From Warburgia ugandensis (Eukaryota; Streptophyta; Magnoliopsida; Canellales; Canellaceae), in NCBI GenBank assembly GCA_035236585.1, contig CP141136.1, forward strand, positions 29,108,449 to 29,172,448: a stretch of 64,000 nucleotides of DNA, written 5' to 3'. This document shows, one piece after another, positions 49,713-60,440 of this stretch. The translations under genes were made by a program, and so were the position numbers. Under the pieces are notes generated by a model. It worked only from the letters and a program-made list of their open reading frames with translations. It did not search any database and was not told the DNA's origin. Every line of letters begins with the position of its first letter. Positions within the stretch are counted from its first letter, which is position 1.

Positions 49713-50548
49713 GTAAGCATTCAAAGTGACCCATTTGTTCACTGATTTATGTAGTTTCATTTTTGCATTACAACTGGGTCTTATCTGTTTACAGGAAAAA
49801 TAAATGGGTCTTTTTATCTATCCGAGGAATCTCTATGTGCTTCTGATTCTTGTCCTTCTGTCGGTCATTCATATTTTTTTATGCAAACGGATGAATTGCA
49901 AATTAGGTGAATAGTTTGATACAAATAAACCTAACTCGAATCTTAGGATTTAAGAAGATACTGGAAGTTGTTAAACTGAATTAGGGTTCTCATCGGCATG
50001 ACAACTTTATTCTTCATTAGAAGAAGACGTTCTCTGAGTAGTACTGTTATATGATTCATGACTTTCTGTTCACTCTATCAAATGGCACATGGTATGTATG
50101 AGCAAGTCTTGCCTAAGTTTTGGTTCAACATTAACATACTCCAGAGCTGAACTGCCAATTTCTTTTCCTTAGAAAAATTTGTAAGCAGACATGGATAAAC
50201 AGTACATGAGGTCCTCAATTGAGGAACAGACGTGGATGAAGCGTATATGATGGTCTTAAAAAGGGAATACTTGCATCAAAGAGAGGGAGACTCTGTGGGA
50301 ACGAATAATGTTTGCATCGTCATCCTTTTTGCCCCACTATTGACAACTGCTTCTTCCCTACTTCGAGTACAAGTGGTTCTTTTCTCATCCATCAAATCTT
50401 CTGTTGTCATATTTCCTTAGGCTTAAGTTAATTATCCACGCACTTAGTTTATAGCACTTGTTGGCCTACTTTGAATGTATTTTTCAGTCAAACCATGCAA
50501 ACATTGTATATTTGTTCTTTATTCTCCATCTTATCAATATAACTTCAA

Positions 50549-50728
50549 AGAAAGTTTAAAGTATGAATGGGTGACTAGGCGTTAGAGGCAACTTATAGGA
50601 AAACACTCATTCCCTTGCATGTTCCAATCTTCCTTCATAGAAAGTTTAAAGTATGAATGGGCGATTACATGTTTTTTCTTTTTTTAAGGAGGCAGCTTGT
50701 CAGAAAACACTCTTTCCTTTACATTCCA
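50549..50728 (+). repeat. 90-bp tandem duplication
   Basis: AGAAAGTTTAAAGTATGAAT begins both units (50549 and 50639). The units end in similar GAAAACACTC-TTCC blocks. Confidence 0.75.
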
Positions 50729-50850
50729 AGACTATATATATCACTGATTATTTCATCATTAGTGGTAAAATCAGATTTGATACAAGTACCCACTGATGCT
50801 CGCTAGTCACAATACATAATGCTATAGGAAAACTTTACCAAAGGTTTAAA

Positions 50851-51023
50851 GGGCAGCCCCGGGGCATGAAGGTCCCGCCTATGCGGGGTCCGGGGAAGGG
50901 GCAGACCACAAGGGCCTATAGTATGCAGCCTTATCTTGCATTTTGCAAGAGGCTGTTTTCATGCCTTGAACCCGTGACCTCAAGGTCACACGACGACAAC
51001 TTTTACCATTGACCAAGGCTCCC
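50851..51023 (-). mobile_element. Au-type SINE
   Basis: Nearly full copy in minus orientation: GGGCAGCCCCGGGGCATGAA at the 3' side, then GGGGTCCGGGGAAGGGGCAG, AAGAGGCTGTTTTC, and the tRNA-like B box in GAACCCGTGACC. A-box part CCTTGGTCAATGGTAAAAG (on the sense strand) is at the right end. No target-site duplication is visible. Confidence 0.85.
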
Positions 51024-53719
51024 ATCTTGCCTCATACCAGAGGAAATCCTTGTATTCCATGTTGGAGTTACCTATGTTTTAGGCATCATGGCTTAAAGGT
51101 TTTTGGGCTGGGATTGTGCGGGGCTCCCAAATGGCCAAATATCCATTCTTCGTATGTGTTAAAATACAAGGGTGTAGTTTATCCATATTACTAGTGCACA
51201 TAGGGCACTGTTGCCTTCTAATGTTTGAACTGCATACAGGTCAAGAGTACAGGTCATGTTTTTTCCCATTTCCCTCATTTTTCCTGTTTTCTTCCTTTCT
51301 TTCTTTCATCTTCAAACCCCAATAGTTTTCAAGTTCCTCTTCAATTCAGCTTGGCATGTTAGAACCGGGGAATATTGATCTAGGCGCAGCAAGGATAGCT
51401 GAGGTACACTTTTACTGTCAGCTGTACTGCTGCAGCCAGCTGCCATTGAGGTTTAGATTGTATGATATGGCCTGTGTAGATGCTGTTTTAAGCAGCACGC
51501 ATTGGCATGGTTTATGGTAATTTTTATGAATTTGTGGAGACTGTCTGAGATGGATCACAGCTACTCAGCTGAATTTTTCTCTTTTTCCCTGAAATATTAG
51601 TTTCCTGTAGGTCCATTGACATTAACCCCTTTAATATGTTTTGCATGTTTTATTGACCCCTTTAGATTCTCTTCTATGAGAAATGCTATTGTAGGACTCC
51701 TGTCCAATCCCTGATGAATGTTGATGGCAGTAGATTGAATTTAATTTCCTATTTTACTCTGCCCATGTTTTATTTGATAATTTCAATTCTTTTGGTGGTC
51801 GAAGTTGTTGTGTTAGAAAAATTTCTTTGGGACTGTTATGTCTGTAACAGCCCTTTCTTGCCTATTGGTGTCTACTGAGGCCTGCAACTCTTGAAAGTTC
51901 TATTGATTGAAACAAGTTCTTATTAATTGGAGAAGTAAATTTGTGTTTGCCGTAATGTCTAAGAACAAGAATAACATAAGTTATTTCTTATCAGATTGGG
52001 AGTTCAAGGTTGTATTACCCTGAACTACTCTATCGCAAACTGCCTTTGAAATTGGATGACCTTAATTATTTCCTATAGTTGGCCCTAGGTTGCTTATCAG
52101 GGGGAGGGGGAAGCTTTGATATTGAATGAGAAATAAAAAACCAATAACTGCAGTTTTCTTCCGTGATAAGTGGGAAACTTGGAATCTGTCAATCTTGTCT
52201 TTTTCAGTTAATCATATGGAACCTTATGTTGGTAGGGGTTTCATGTTTCTAAAGACTGTTAAATTGATCTGAGATGATGCAACTGAAACTTGTTCACATG
52301 TTTAGGACTTGGCTTTTAAATACAAGTTGATGTAAGATAGTGCCAATCTTAGATGGAGGAGAGAACATCACAGCGTATGTTGTAACTCCCATACATATGT
52401 GAGTTGGAATTTTATGACGCACGTGACCAATTCCACTGAGGATCCAGTGATAGGAAAGCAAAGGGGAATAACATTATTGAGTTCCTTGCCATTCATAATT
52501 TAGAGTTTGAGTTGGTTAGAGTACGTTACTTGGTAGGAAGCTGTTAGTTACCTTTCGGTGGTCAAGTTTATTCTCATGTTCTGTGTGAAGATAGTAAATT
52601 GGCATCTGAACAATTATTTAGCACTGATACAAAAATCTGACATTGTTTCAAGTGTTAATTTACAAGGAGGAGAGAGGTTGGATTGTGAAAATCCATGAAG
52701 GAGAAGGTGCTGAAGTGTACACAATGTGAGAAGTCAGACATGAAAGGTAGTACTGGTAATTGTATGAGCAGCCTCCCTCGTACAATTATAAATGACATGT
52801 TATACAATGTCTACACCTACTATCATACATTCTTGCTCACAAACTACTAATATGAAATCCCCAATGTTGCTTCTTTCCATTGGATGGTCTCCTTTTCTCA
52901 AGAAGACTGGGGACCATTGTGCCATAAGGTACCCCTAATTGGAAGTTCTGCTTATTCAGCTTATGCTTCACATTGGTATATGTGCATCTGCCTTCTAGCC
53001 AAGTGCATTCCCTCCTGCTGCTTCCCTTTCATTGGCCATTGGCTTTGATGATTTCCATGACTCAGACATGATGGACCTCCTTTGTTTTCTCTAGCTACTC
53101 TTTTTTTTTTTGTGTGGAAAGGAAAACAGTCAATTTGTTGATGGTTCTATTTCTTCTTTCACTTGTAAGAAGATTCACCAGATCTGTTCCTTTCCTCCAT
53201 TTTACATGTTCCAGAAGTAACCTCTAATTTACAATCTATTAGTTACATCACAAATCCTGAATTAGCGTGGCATTTTTCATTATGATTGAGTCTTTTAGGA
53301 CTTCTGTGCAACTTCTTGAAACTCCAAAAGTTCTCAAAAAATCATTCTTCTATAGCACTAGTAGTAGAGTTAGTAGTGATATAAACAATGTGTTGGTGTT
53401 ACAGATTAGGACATTTGTCATTCAGTTAAAAAAGATATCACTTATAGTCCTTAAGCTCGTGAACTTGCACAGCATGGTCATGTTTAGTATCAATTGAACC
53501 AAAGTAAAGTACGATTCCTTTTGCTATTTTGAATCTAGATGTTTAGGATCGACCCTGGTTACTTGCTATGCTAGTTGTCATTATTTTGTTTCTGTTGTCG
53601 ATGATTGCACCAATATTGTGTGGTTTATCTTATGAACTCTAAGGATGATCTGCTTAATCTTTGGGAATTTTCATAAGATTGTTTGTACTCAATTTGTTGC
53701 TCAAATTGAACTTTTTCTC

Positions 53720-54945
53720 TCATAGTGGTTAGGGAGCATGCTTATGCTGGTCGTAAGTCTTACTTGAATGATCATGGGGTTGGGTACCATAGAAACCTAT
53801 GTTGGTACTGGTACACCAAAACAAAATGGATGATATTGCATAAGAATTGCCTTCTTTTGGCAGTTGCAAGAGCTTTATTATTTGGTATAAGTGTTCATAA
53901 AGATGGATAAAATTCTTATCGCTACTTTTGTCATCAATCAAATGCCATCTAAATTTTTAGGTTTTGAATTCCCTGTTGAAATTGCTTGTGTCAGACCAAG
54001 AGTTGTTTCCCATCCACGCCAAAGATCTTGGCTGATTATAGCTATGCATACTAACAAGGATCCCTACACTAAACTCTATTTGAATGTCTTCAAATTTATT
54101 TTTCATAGGTGCTAAGCTTTGCAAAAGGATTGGCATTGTTATCATCCTCCTTGGCATATATTTATGTCCATAAATGTCAATTTTCATGGAAGCATTCTTT
54201 TATTTGTCTATCTGTCTTTCTTTCATGTTCCTATGCTACAATTATCTTTGACTCTAGTGGTACTATTAGTTTGTAGACATAAATTTGCAAAGTAGAGAGT
54301 GACAATATTATATGAGAAGGAAACTCAAGCACCCAAGAAAAATTTTACGTTTGTTGGAGGTACTTCTCCAAAGGTTTCCGCTCTTATTTTTTTATTGTAT
54401 TGCTAATCTTAGTCTTTCCGTTGATGTCCATAAAGGTAAGTGTTTTTTTGCGCATCCTATTTGAGGTTTTGGTCCTATGTAATATGTTTCTCCATCTTAC
54501 TATTCTTTTCTAGCTTTCTTTTCTTCCTTCCACTACTAGTATTTTAGATGAGATAAAATCTTTAGTAAAGAATGAAACATGGGAAATTGTTGTCCTCCCT
54601 AGATAAAACTAGCCAATGGGGTATAAGTCAATGTATCTGTGATGTATGACTTAGATGGGTCTATGAACATATACAAAGCCTGTTTACTCTCAAGGTTGTT
54701 TGTAGTTGTATGGTATGGGCTATTAGGAGACACTTGAACAAGTGGCAGAGATGAACTCCCTATTTATGCTTTTTATCTTCTTGAGTGTATCTCTCTTGAA
54801 CTCTTTATTGGTTAGACTCGAAGAATGTTTTTTCTTAATGAAGATTGGGGAAAGAGGTATACATGTGAATTCTCAAGTTTTAGCAAGGGAAGTTTGCTAA
54901 TTGAAGAATGCATAGTATTACCTCAAGGATTGAAGAAAGCACAAG
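53720..54945 (+). pseudogene. pol: Ty1/copia integrase to reverse transcriptase relic
   Basis: The plus strand encodes the end of copia integrase (FVINQMPSKFLGFEFPVE, near 53930-53985), then a WHCYHPPWHIFMSINVNFHG segment (about 54130-54190). After a spacer comes the start of reverse transcriptase: NETWEIVVLP (54571-54600), a decayed YKARLVAKG counterpart, and YGMGY-stop-ETLEQVAEMN with NSLFMLF (54709-54770). At least five stops and two frame changes are present. The catalytic YVDD-containing palm domain is not reached before the SINE at 54946. The reading could continue after the SINE at 55145-55200. No LTRs assignable to it were found. Confidence 0.8.
54929..54945. repeat. Target-site duplication of SINE (left)
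   Basis: ATTGAAGAAAGCACAAG, 17 bp, identical to 55128-55144. Confidence 0.92.
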
Positions 54946-55127
54946 AAGGGGAGCATTGGCGCAATAGTAAAGTTGTCGTCGTGTGACCTTGAGGTCATGG
55001 GTTCAAGGTGTGGAAACAGCTTCTTGCAAAAATGCAAGGTAAGGTCGCGTACTATAGACCCTTGTGGTCCGCCCCTTCCTAGGACCTCGCATAGGTGGGA
55101 GCTTTGTGCACAGGGCTGCCCTTTTTA
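54946..55127 (+). mobile_element. Au-type SINE inserted in copia reverse transcriptase
   Basis: 182-bp tRNA-derived SINE in plus orientation. A-box-like TGGCGCAATAGTAAAG is at 54958, B-box-like GGTTCAAGG at 55000. Downstream are AAACAGCTTCTTGCA, GACCCTTGTGGTCCGCCCC, and the GGGCTGCCCTTTTTA end with a T run. It is bounded by perfect 17-bp duplications. It would have been transcribed by RNA polymerase III and mobilised by a LINE. Confidence 0.92.
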
Positions 55128-55144
55128 ATTGAAGAAAGCACAAG
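55128..55144. repeat. Target-site duplication of SINE (right)
   Basis: ATTGAAGAAAGCACAAG, identical to 54929-54945. Confidence 0.92.
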
Positions 55145-55194
55145 TTGAATGTATTTAGTATTAAGTGTTAAAGGTTGGAAATTCATTAAGTGAA

Positions 55195-57250
55195 GTAGAT
55201 CATGTCTTATTCATCATTCGATCCGAGGTGAAGGCATTACCTATCCTTGTCTCATCATCTTCATCAAAGCCTTATCCCGATTAAGGGTTAGCTACACGAA
55301 TCTTATTCCTTCATTTCCCTATATCAAGTGTCATGGCTTCATTTAGTCCCAAGGTTTTAAAATCTTTTCGTACTCCTTCTATCGATATCGTTTTGGGCCT
55401 TCCCCTTGCCCTTGTGGAGCCTTTGATTTGGATTGACTCATTCCTTCTAACCAGTGCCATTTTTGGTTTCTGTAGGACATGTCCAAACCATTTAAGTCTA
55501 CCCTCCATCATCTTTTTACATATAGGTGCTACTCCTAAGTTTTCTCTAATGTTTTCATTCTTAATTGTATCCTATTTTGTCTTGCCGCTCATCCATCTTA
55601 ACATCCTCATTTCGGCCACACTCATCCCAAGTACTTGTTGTTACTTAATTGCCGAACTCTTCAATCCGTAGAGCATGGTTGGCCTTATAGCCATCTCATA
55701 GAATTTTCCTTTCCGTTTGAGTAGCACCCACCAACTACACAAAACTCAAGAGGCATATCTCCATTTGTTCCAACCCATTTGAATTCTCTAGGTAAGGACC
55801 CTCTCAATCTCTCCACTTTCATGAATTATTGGTCCCATTGAAAGTGGTCTTTTGGGTGACTCTTTGATTATCAATCTTTATTGGTGCTTCACTCCCACTC
55901 CTCCCTTTGCAAAAATTGCATACCATATACTTTGTCTTAATTCAATTAATTTTAAATCCTTTTTATAACATTTCTTTACAACTCTAACTTTGTGTTTATG
56001 TGTTCACTTGTCTTATCAATCAAAACTATATCATTTGCAAATAACATGCACCATGGAATCTCCTTGTGTAGCTGTTTTCTCATCCATAACCCACATGAAA
56101 AGGTATGGGCTCGAACCCAATCCTTAGTACAATCTATAGTGATGGGAAATTATTGACCCTTCTGCTAGTGGTCCTAACGTTTATGACCACTCCCTAATGT
56201 ATATACTTAATTGTCTATATACCCCCATGAAATCCCTTTTTCGCCTAACACCCCCACCATATTAATTCTCTAGGGACCTTATCATAAGCTTTTCTAAGAC
56301 AATAAAGACCGTTTGAAGGTCTTTTCGCCTCTCCCTGTATTTCTCTATCAATTATTTAAGTAGGAATATAGCTTCTATGGTAGACCTCACAGGCATGAAA
56401 GCAAATTAGTTTTTCGATACACTTGTCTCATGTCGTAGCCTCTTTTCAGTCACTCTTTACCAAAGTTTCATAGTATGACATACATTTGATCCCACGATAA
56501 TTAGTGCAACTCTGTCTTCTTTATTCTTTTAAATTGGTGAGGTAGAGTTTTTCTTCTATTCATCTGGCATTTTCTTCGATTTTACAATCTTGCTAAAACA
56601 ATTTTGTCAACCAAACTACCCTAGTATCTCCTACATACTTCCAAACCTCTATTGGTATACATCATGGCTGAGGGCCTTTCATAATTTCATCTTTTTCAAT
56701 GCCTCTTTCACTTTAGGTATCCTAATCCTACGGTAGTATTTAGATAATCCTATTTGGGTTTACAGTTCTTTTAATCTTTATATTCTTAGGACAATTGTCA
56801 TTTAGCAATTTTTGAAAGTAACTTTCTCATCTTTAGCTAGTATCCTTTGGTCATCACTTTTAATGCATTTAATGTGGTCTATATCCTTACTCTTCTATTC
56901 TCTTAAATTTGCAAGTTTGAACACATCTTTCTCACCTTCTCTTGACCTTAGTCCATTGTAGAGATCATTATACGCCTTGAGTTTAGCCTTACTACTCTCT
57001 GAGCAACCATTTTAGAATTCTTATATTGCTCAAAGTTTTCCTTATTTCTAGTCCTCTGCAATCTTTAAAACGCATTAGTTTCTCTTTCATAACTTTTTGC
57101 ACTTTTTCATTTCACAACTATGTTTCCTTTAGTGGTTGCCTTTTACCTTTGGATACTCCTAGAAGATCTTTTGCCCTTTTTTTACTTGGTTTTATAAGTT
57201 CATTTCCTTTCTTCCACCTCTTAGTTTAAATATCCATAACTATTAACCTA
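55195..57250 (-). pseudogene. RTE-type LINE reverse transcriptase relic
   Basis: In minus order: a pre-RT segment (57230-56900) with ETWL and NEKVQKVMKEKL. Fingers/palm follow at 56425-56270, with FAFMPVRSTIEAIFLLK, EKYRERRKDLQTVF and LEKAYDKV. Next is the catalytic block PWCMLFANDIVLIDKTSE (56068-56015). The thumb and C-terminal part come last, with FYEMAIRPTMLYG, MSVAEMRMLRWMSGKTK, GVAPI and GRLKWFGHVLQ (55720-55460). The open stretch 55311-55511 is the C-terminal end, with RARGRPK. The catalytic FADD is changed to FAND at 56030-56041, and stops and shifts interrupt every block. The upstream endonuclease domain was not found. No poly-A or microsatellite tail or duplication was identified. 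Confidence 0.88.
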
Positions 57251-57670
57251 TGTTGTGTAGTTAAACTCCATTATGATCATCTCTTAATGTAAATATATAT
57301 CCTTGTCTATACAAATAATATTGTACTAACTATGGATGATCATATGGAGATTCAAAAGCTAGACGTGTACTTTGACTAGCTTGATAGTAAGGAGTTAAGC
57401 TAATTGAAGTATTTTCCTAACAAAAGGAGGTGTCTTAATATCTCAAAGGAACAAGTTGATGAGCTAGTTGAGCAATACATAGAATAAACGATAAGAATCA
57501 TCATTGGTTTGTTTTTGGGTGGTTCTAAAGATTAGTGACTAGTTGAACCTTTTCTTTTCACTTTCCCAACTAGATATTTCTTATTTTCTAAGGGTCATTA
57601 ATCAATTTATGCATGCTCTAAGAATGCCACACTAAGGCATCTCACAAGATTCTTAGAGACTTGAAGTCGT
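57251..57670. other. Unassigned sequence
   Basis: AT-rich; no transposon or gene recognised. An open stretch near 57330-57485 (ISKEQVDELVEQYIE) is too short to assign. Confidence 0.4.
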
Positions 57671-57675
57671 CGCTT

Positions 57676-57837
57676 GGAACTACATTTCACAGGAAATATA
57701 GCTTTTAGTCCTTATGTTCCTATTAAACTACATTTCTTTAACAAAGAAGCATGCAACTACATTTCACACCAACTTGCTTGGATTATCTTTTAGTCCTTAT
57801 GTTCCTACTAAACTACATTTCTTTAACAAAGAAGAAT
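57676..57837 (+). repeat. 85-bp tandem duplication
   Basis: AACTACATTTCAC ... CTTTTAGTCCTTATGTTCCT ... TTTAACAAAGAAG occurs twice, with CTTTTAGTCC at 57702 and 57787 (period 85). The SINE at 57838 inserted at the end of the second unit. Confidence 0.8.
57823..57837. repeat. Target-site duplication of SINE (left)
   Basis: TTAACAAAGAAGAAT, identical to 58019-58033. Confidence 0.9.
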
Positions 57838-58018
57838 AGGGCAGCCCCGGTGCACAAAGCTCCTGCCTATGCGGGGTCCGGGGAAGGGGCAGACCACAAG
57901 GGCCTATATTAGGCAGCTTGACCTTGCATTTTTTGCAAGAGGCTGTTTCCACGTCTTGAACCCGTGACCTCAAGGTCACATGACGACAACTTTTACCATT
58001 GCGCCAAGGCACCCTTTC
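57838..58018 (-). mobile_element. Au-type SINE with target-site duplication
   Basis: 181 bp in minus orientation, the best-preserved copy. It has GGGCAGCCCCGGTGCACAAA, TATGCGGGGTCCGGGGAAGG, AAGAGGCTGTTTCCACG, the B box in GAACCCGTGACC, and TACCATTGCGCCAAGG as the A-box side. Perfect 15-bp duplications flank it. Confidence 0.93.
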
Positions 58019-58033
58019 TTAACAAAGAAGAAT
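58019..58033. repeat. Target-site duplication of SINE (right)
   Basis: TTAACAAAGAAGAAT, identical to 57823-57837. Confidence 0.9.
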
Positions 58034-58095
58034 GCAACTGCAAAAATAGATTGATTGGGACTTCAGCAAGTTGGGCATAAATGAGATTCATATCT

Positions 58096-58208
58096 TTACA
58101 CCAGCACTAATGCACCGGATCCTATCAGAATTCTGTATTTAAGCGTGCTCGAGTGAGAGTAGTACTAGGATGGGTGACCTCTTGGGAAGTCTTTGTGTTG
58201 CACCCCTC
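58096..58208 (+). pseudogene. 5S rRNA-derived sequence
   Basis: From CACCAGCACTAATGCACCGG (58099) to GTGTTGCACCCCTC the sequence follows plant 5S rRNA colinearly. The first 10-12 nucleotides of the RNA are not recognisable. Differences from the recalled plant consensus are about ten, nearly all C to T or G to A (for example CTATCAGAATTCTGT and CTCGAGTGAG). The internal promoter parts AAGCGTGCT and GGATGGGTGACCT are retained. It is a single copy, not a tandem array. It may be a 5S retropseudogene, or belong to a Cassandra-type TRIM, whose LTRs carry a 5S sequence; a second LTR was not found. Confidence 0.85.
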
Positions 58209-58685
58209 CATCTTCGCACCAACTTGGTGGGGGGAGGGGGTTTCATGCGAATCACGCAGGAAATATAGCTTTTAGGGGGGGAAGAAGGGAGAAATATGGC
58301 AGAAGGGGAAGGAGGCAGGAGACCAAGTTCTTCAATATCACATAAAAACTGATTAACACATCGTAACATATAGCTTAAATATGTTACAAACCTAATGAAG
58401 CCCCTAAAAGTAAATTACTAACCTAACACAACATTACTAAAATAAAACTACTAAAAAAACAAAATTACAAAGATGTCCTCATCAATCCTCCCAGGGTGAG
58501 AAAAACTTTTCCCCGTCAAGCGTAACTCTGATCATATGGTCCCCAAGTGTCTAGCCACAAAGTAGTGGCTGGGGCCGAGGATTGACGTTTATGTGTGCAC
58601 GTGTGATGGGTGGCACATGGTTAACATTGGTGCCTCGAGGCTTAACAAAAAAGTAAAGCCGTAAAGAAGGCACATCGTGGCTGCA
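58209..58685. other. Unassigned sequence after the 5S-like segment
   Basis: It contains GGGGGAGGGGG (58228-58240), a second copy of AGGAAATATAGCTTTTAG (58258-58275, first copy 57691-57708), and then AT-rich DNA that in minus orientation would follow the chromovirus chromodomain. Confidence 0.4.
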
Positions 58686-59631
58686 GTAATATTCCTGCAT
58701 ATTAGGATCCACCTGCTGCGTCACTGAAAATCCAAGTGCAATTAGACTTTGGTCACCCCTTCCAGCGCATTAGGAATCACTTAACTTCACCTTCCCTGGT
58801 AAAAACAACCTGCTCATCTAAAATAGCATTAATAAATCTTTTATACCTATGTCACATGTTAAGAAATAGGGATTAAAGGTGTAGCTGATAGGATGTCACG
58901 TGAATTGTTGGGTGATAGAGTAGGATTAACAAGGTCACTAGACAGCAGAGAAGGTTGTCTAAGCTCCTATTGACTACCTCAATCTGACCATTAGTATAAG
59001 GATGATAGGCTGTAAAGAATTTCAATCTAGTGCCTACCATGTGCTAGTGGGTCTTCCATGAGGAACTCAAGAAGTGCATATCTCTATTAGACACAATGGT
59101 TTTGGGGAGACGATACAATTTCACAATCTCATTAAAATAAAGCCTTCCAATGTTGGAAGCATTAGAAGTTTTGAAACATGGGATAAAATGGGCCATCGTA
59201 GAAAATCAATCCACGAGAACAAAAATGGAATCATGATTCTTAATCATGCGTAGAAGTCCTAAGACAAAGTCCATGCTAACATCCTGCCAAGGATACTCAA
59301 AGACAGGGAGGGGTGCATAGAGATTGGTGTTCTGCTTCCTATGCTTAGCTAACTGGTGTGTCCTACATTGCCCTACCAACTTGGCAATGTCTCTCTTTAA
59401 GCTTGGCTAATATTATTTGCGCTTGACCTCCTCAATAGTTTTATTACACCCAAAGTGGACACAGGCCTTCCATGTGGACTTCCTGAACCAAAATGTCCCT
59501 CACCGATGTCCATGGAATGCACAGCTTACCCGTGCAAAACAAATATTCATCCTATAGGTAGAATCATGAGAAGTAGAGCGTAATCCCTCTAGCAAGCTAT
59601 CAAAGATGCCTCTAAAATCAGGACAAGACTC
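58686..59631 (-). pseudogene. pol: Chromovirus (Ty3/gypsy) integrase and chromodomain relic
   Basis: In minus order: an approach segment with GKLCIPWTSVRDILVQEVHM (about 59530-59470). Then comes the end of the zinc-binding domain with LKRDIAKLVGQCRTHQLAKH (about 59400-59345; CRTHQ replaces the usual CxxC). The catalytic core has all three acidic residues: D at 59269-59271 in SMDFVLG, D at 59080-59082 in VSNRDMHF, and E at 58978-58980 in NGQIEVVN. A chromodomain follows at about 58832-58720 (ILDEQVVFTREGEVK, stop, FLMRWKGRPKS, TWI). Stops in the core (D-stop-FSTMAHF; KTH-stop-HMVG) and shifts disable it. Protease, reverse transcriptase and RNase H, which should lie right of 59631, have been replaced by the UBA2-like fragment. 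Confidence 0.9.
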
Positions 59632-60006
59632 ACTCCTCTTTGAGCTTTTCAAAACTTGTCACTTGAAATTGTTGGAACCCTTCTCCAACTATCAATTGAT
59701 TGACCCTATTCATGATGCCATTCTGAAACTTCTCGATGTTTTGGAATTTTGAACAAAATCGCCAATGTGGGCAGGTAACGTTGGAAAATCTTTGTACACG
59801 ATCTCTGTTGGGACACAAACATGAAACCCTAAGGACCATGTTCAAGAAGCGTGAGATCAAGGATTGCAACGAGGTTTGCGACAAGATCTTGAGGAAATCC
59901 AAGGGCTATGTTTTCGTCCTCTTCAATCACCAAAGTGGGACTTGAAAGGCTTTGAAACAGCTGCAGAAACAGATTGGAAATAGAATGACCACCTTCTCAA
60001 GTTTAT
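59632..60006 (+). pseudogene. UBA2-like RRM protein, fragmentary copy
   Basis: Fragment of a plant nuclear RNA-binding protein of the UBP1-associated protein 2 (UBA2) type. It shows LKLLEPFSNYQLID (59671-59704), the N-terminal segment of that family. After a stop and frame change comes RWKIFVHDLCWDT (59779-59817), which holds RNP2 of the first RRM. After a further shift come TLRTMFKKREIKDCNEVCDK and SKGYVFVLF (59827-59922), holding RNP1 with a glycine changed to valine. After TGA (59942-59944), KALKQLQKQIGNRMT ends it. Two frameshifts and at least three stops rule out function. No introns interrupt it. It sits between the chromovirus integrase and a BAG-like fragment on the same strand. Family assignment is from memory of the motif order. 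Confidence 0.8.
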
Positions 60007-60440
60007 TCTTCTCCGAAGTCATTGATTTTCAAAGAAAATGATGGAAAATCCCTTCTTTGGGATTTACTAGAATGGGTCTCACCCTTGCTACTCTGCAACT
60101 CCGTGAGAATCCCAATCCGTTGTCAACAAACAAAACCCTCTTCCTTGGCGAAGATCGTTTGCATTGCTGTCCACTTTGTTGGGTCGAAGACATTCGTGTC
60201 TACCCCTGCGATCAAGATCAAGAAGGTTTTTAGGGGATTTGCAGTGAGAAAGGATGTGAAAAAAGATCTTTGGAATACAAAAGAAGTCGATGAGTTCCTA
60301 TGGAGGAATACGTAGAGTGAAACTATGGAGCTGATGTGGCGAGATGCAGAGGAACAGTTGGAGGTGAATGAGACGCTTATATTCTTGTTGATTAGACTAG
60401 ATTCTATTCATGGAGTTGATTCCAGTGCAAGTTGAGTATT
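60007..60440 (+). pseudogene. BAG5-like co-chaperone fragment
   Basis: Fragment of a plant BAG-family co-chaperone regulator with a calmodulin-binding IQ motif, most like BAG5. The frame 60022-60315 encodes VHFVGSK, then an IQ-like segment AIKIKKVFRGFAVRKDVKKD (60203-60262), then EVDEFLWRNT and TAG at 60313-60315. The BAG domain continues past the stop as SETMELMWRDAEEQLEVNET, LIFLLIRLDSIHGVDS, ending at TGA near 60434. The final helix of the domain is missing. Family members normally read KIQxxFRxFxVRKxVKK and RxETVDLIRxDxxERLxVNE; the invariant glutamine of the IQ motif is a lysine here. It directly follows the UBA2-like fragment, with only about 15 to 30 bases between them. Non-functional. 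Confidence 0.8.

Larger units (their letters stand above)
49713..53719 (+). other. Intron-like unique sequence
   Basis: No transposon coding sequence apart from the SINE at 50851-51023. A 90-bp duplication lies at 50549-50728. Short frames (50232-50420, 51009-51325, 53267-53497) match nothing I know. AT content and T-rich tracts fit plant intron sequence following the donor at 49713. Confidence 0.4.
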
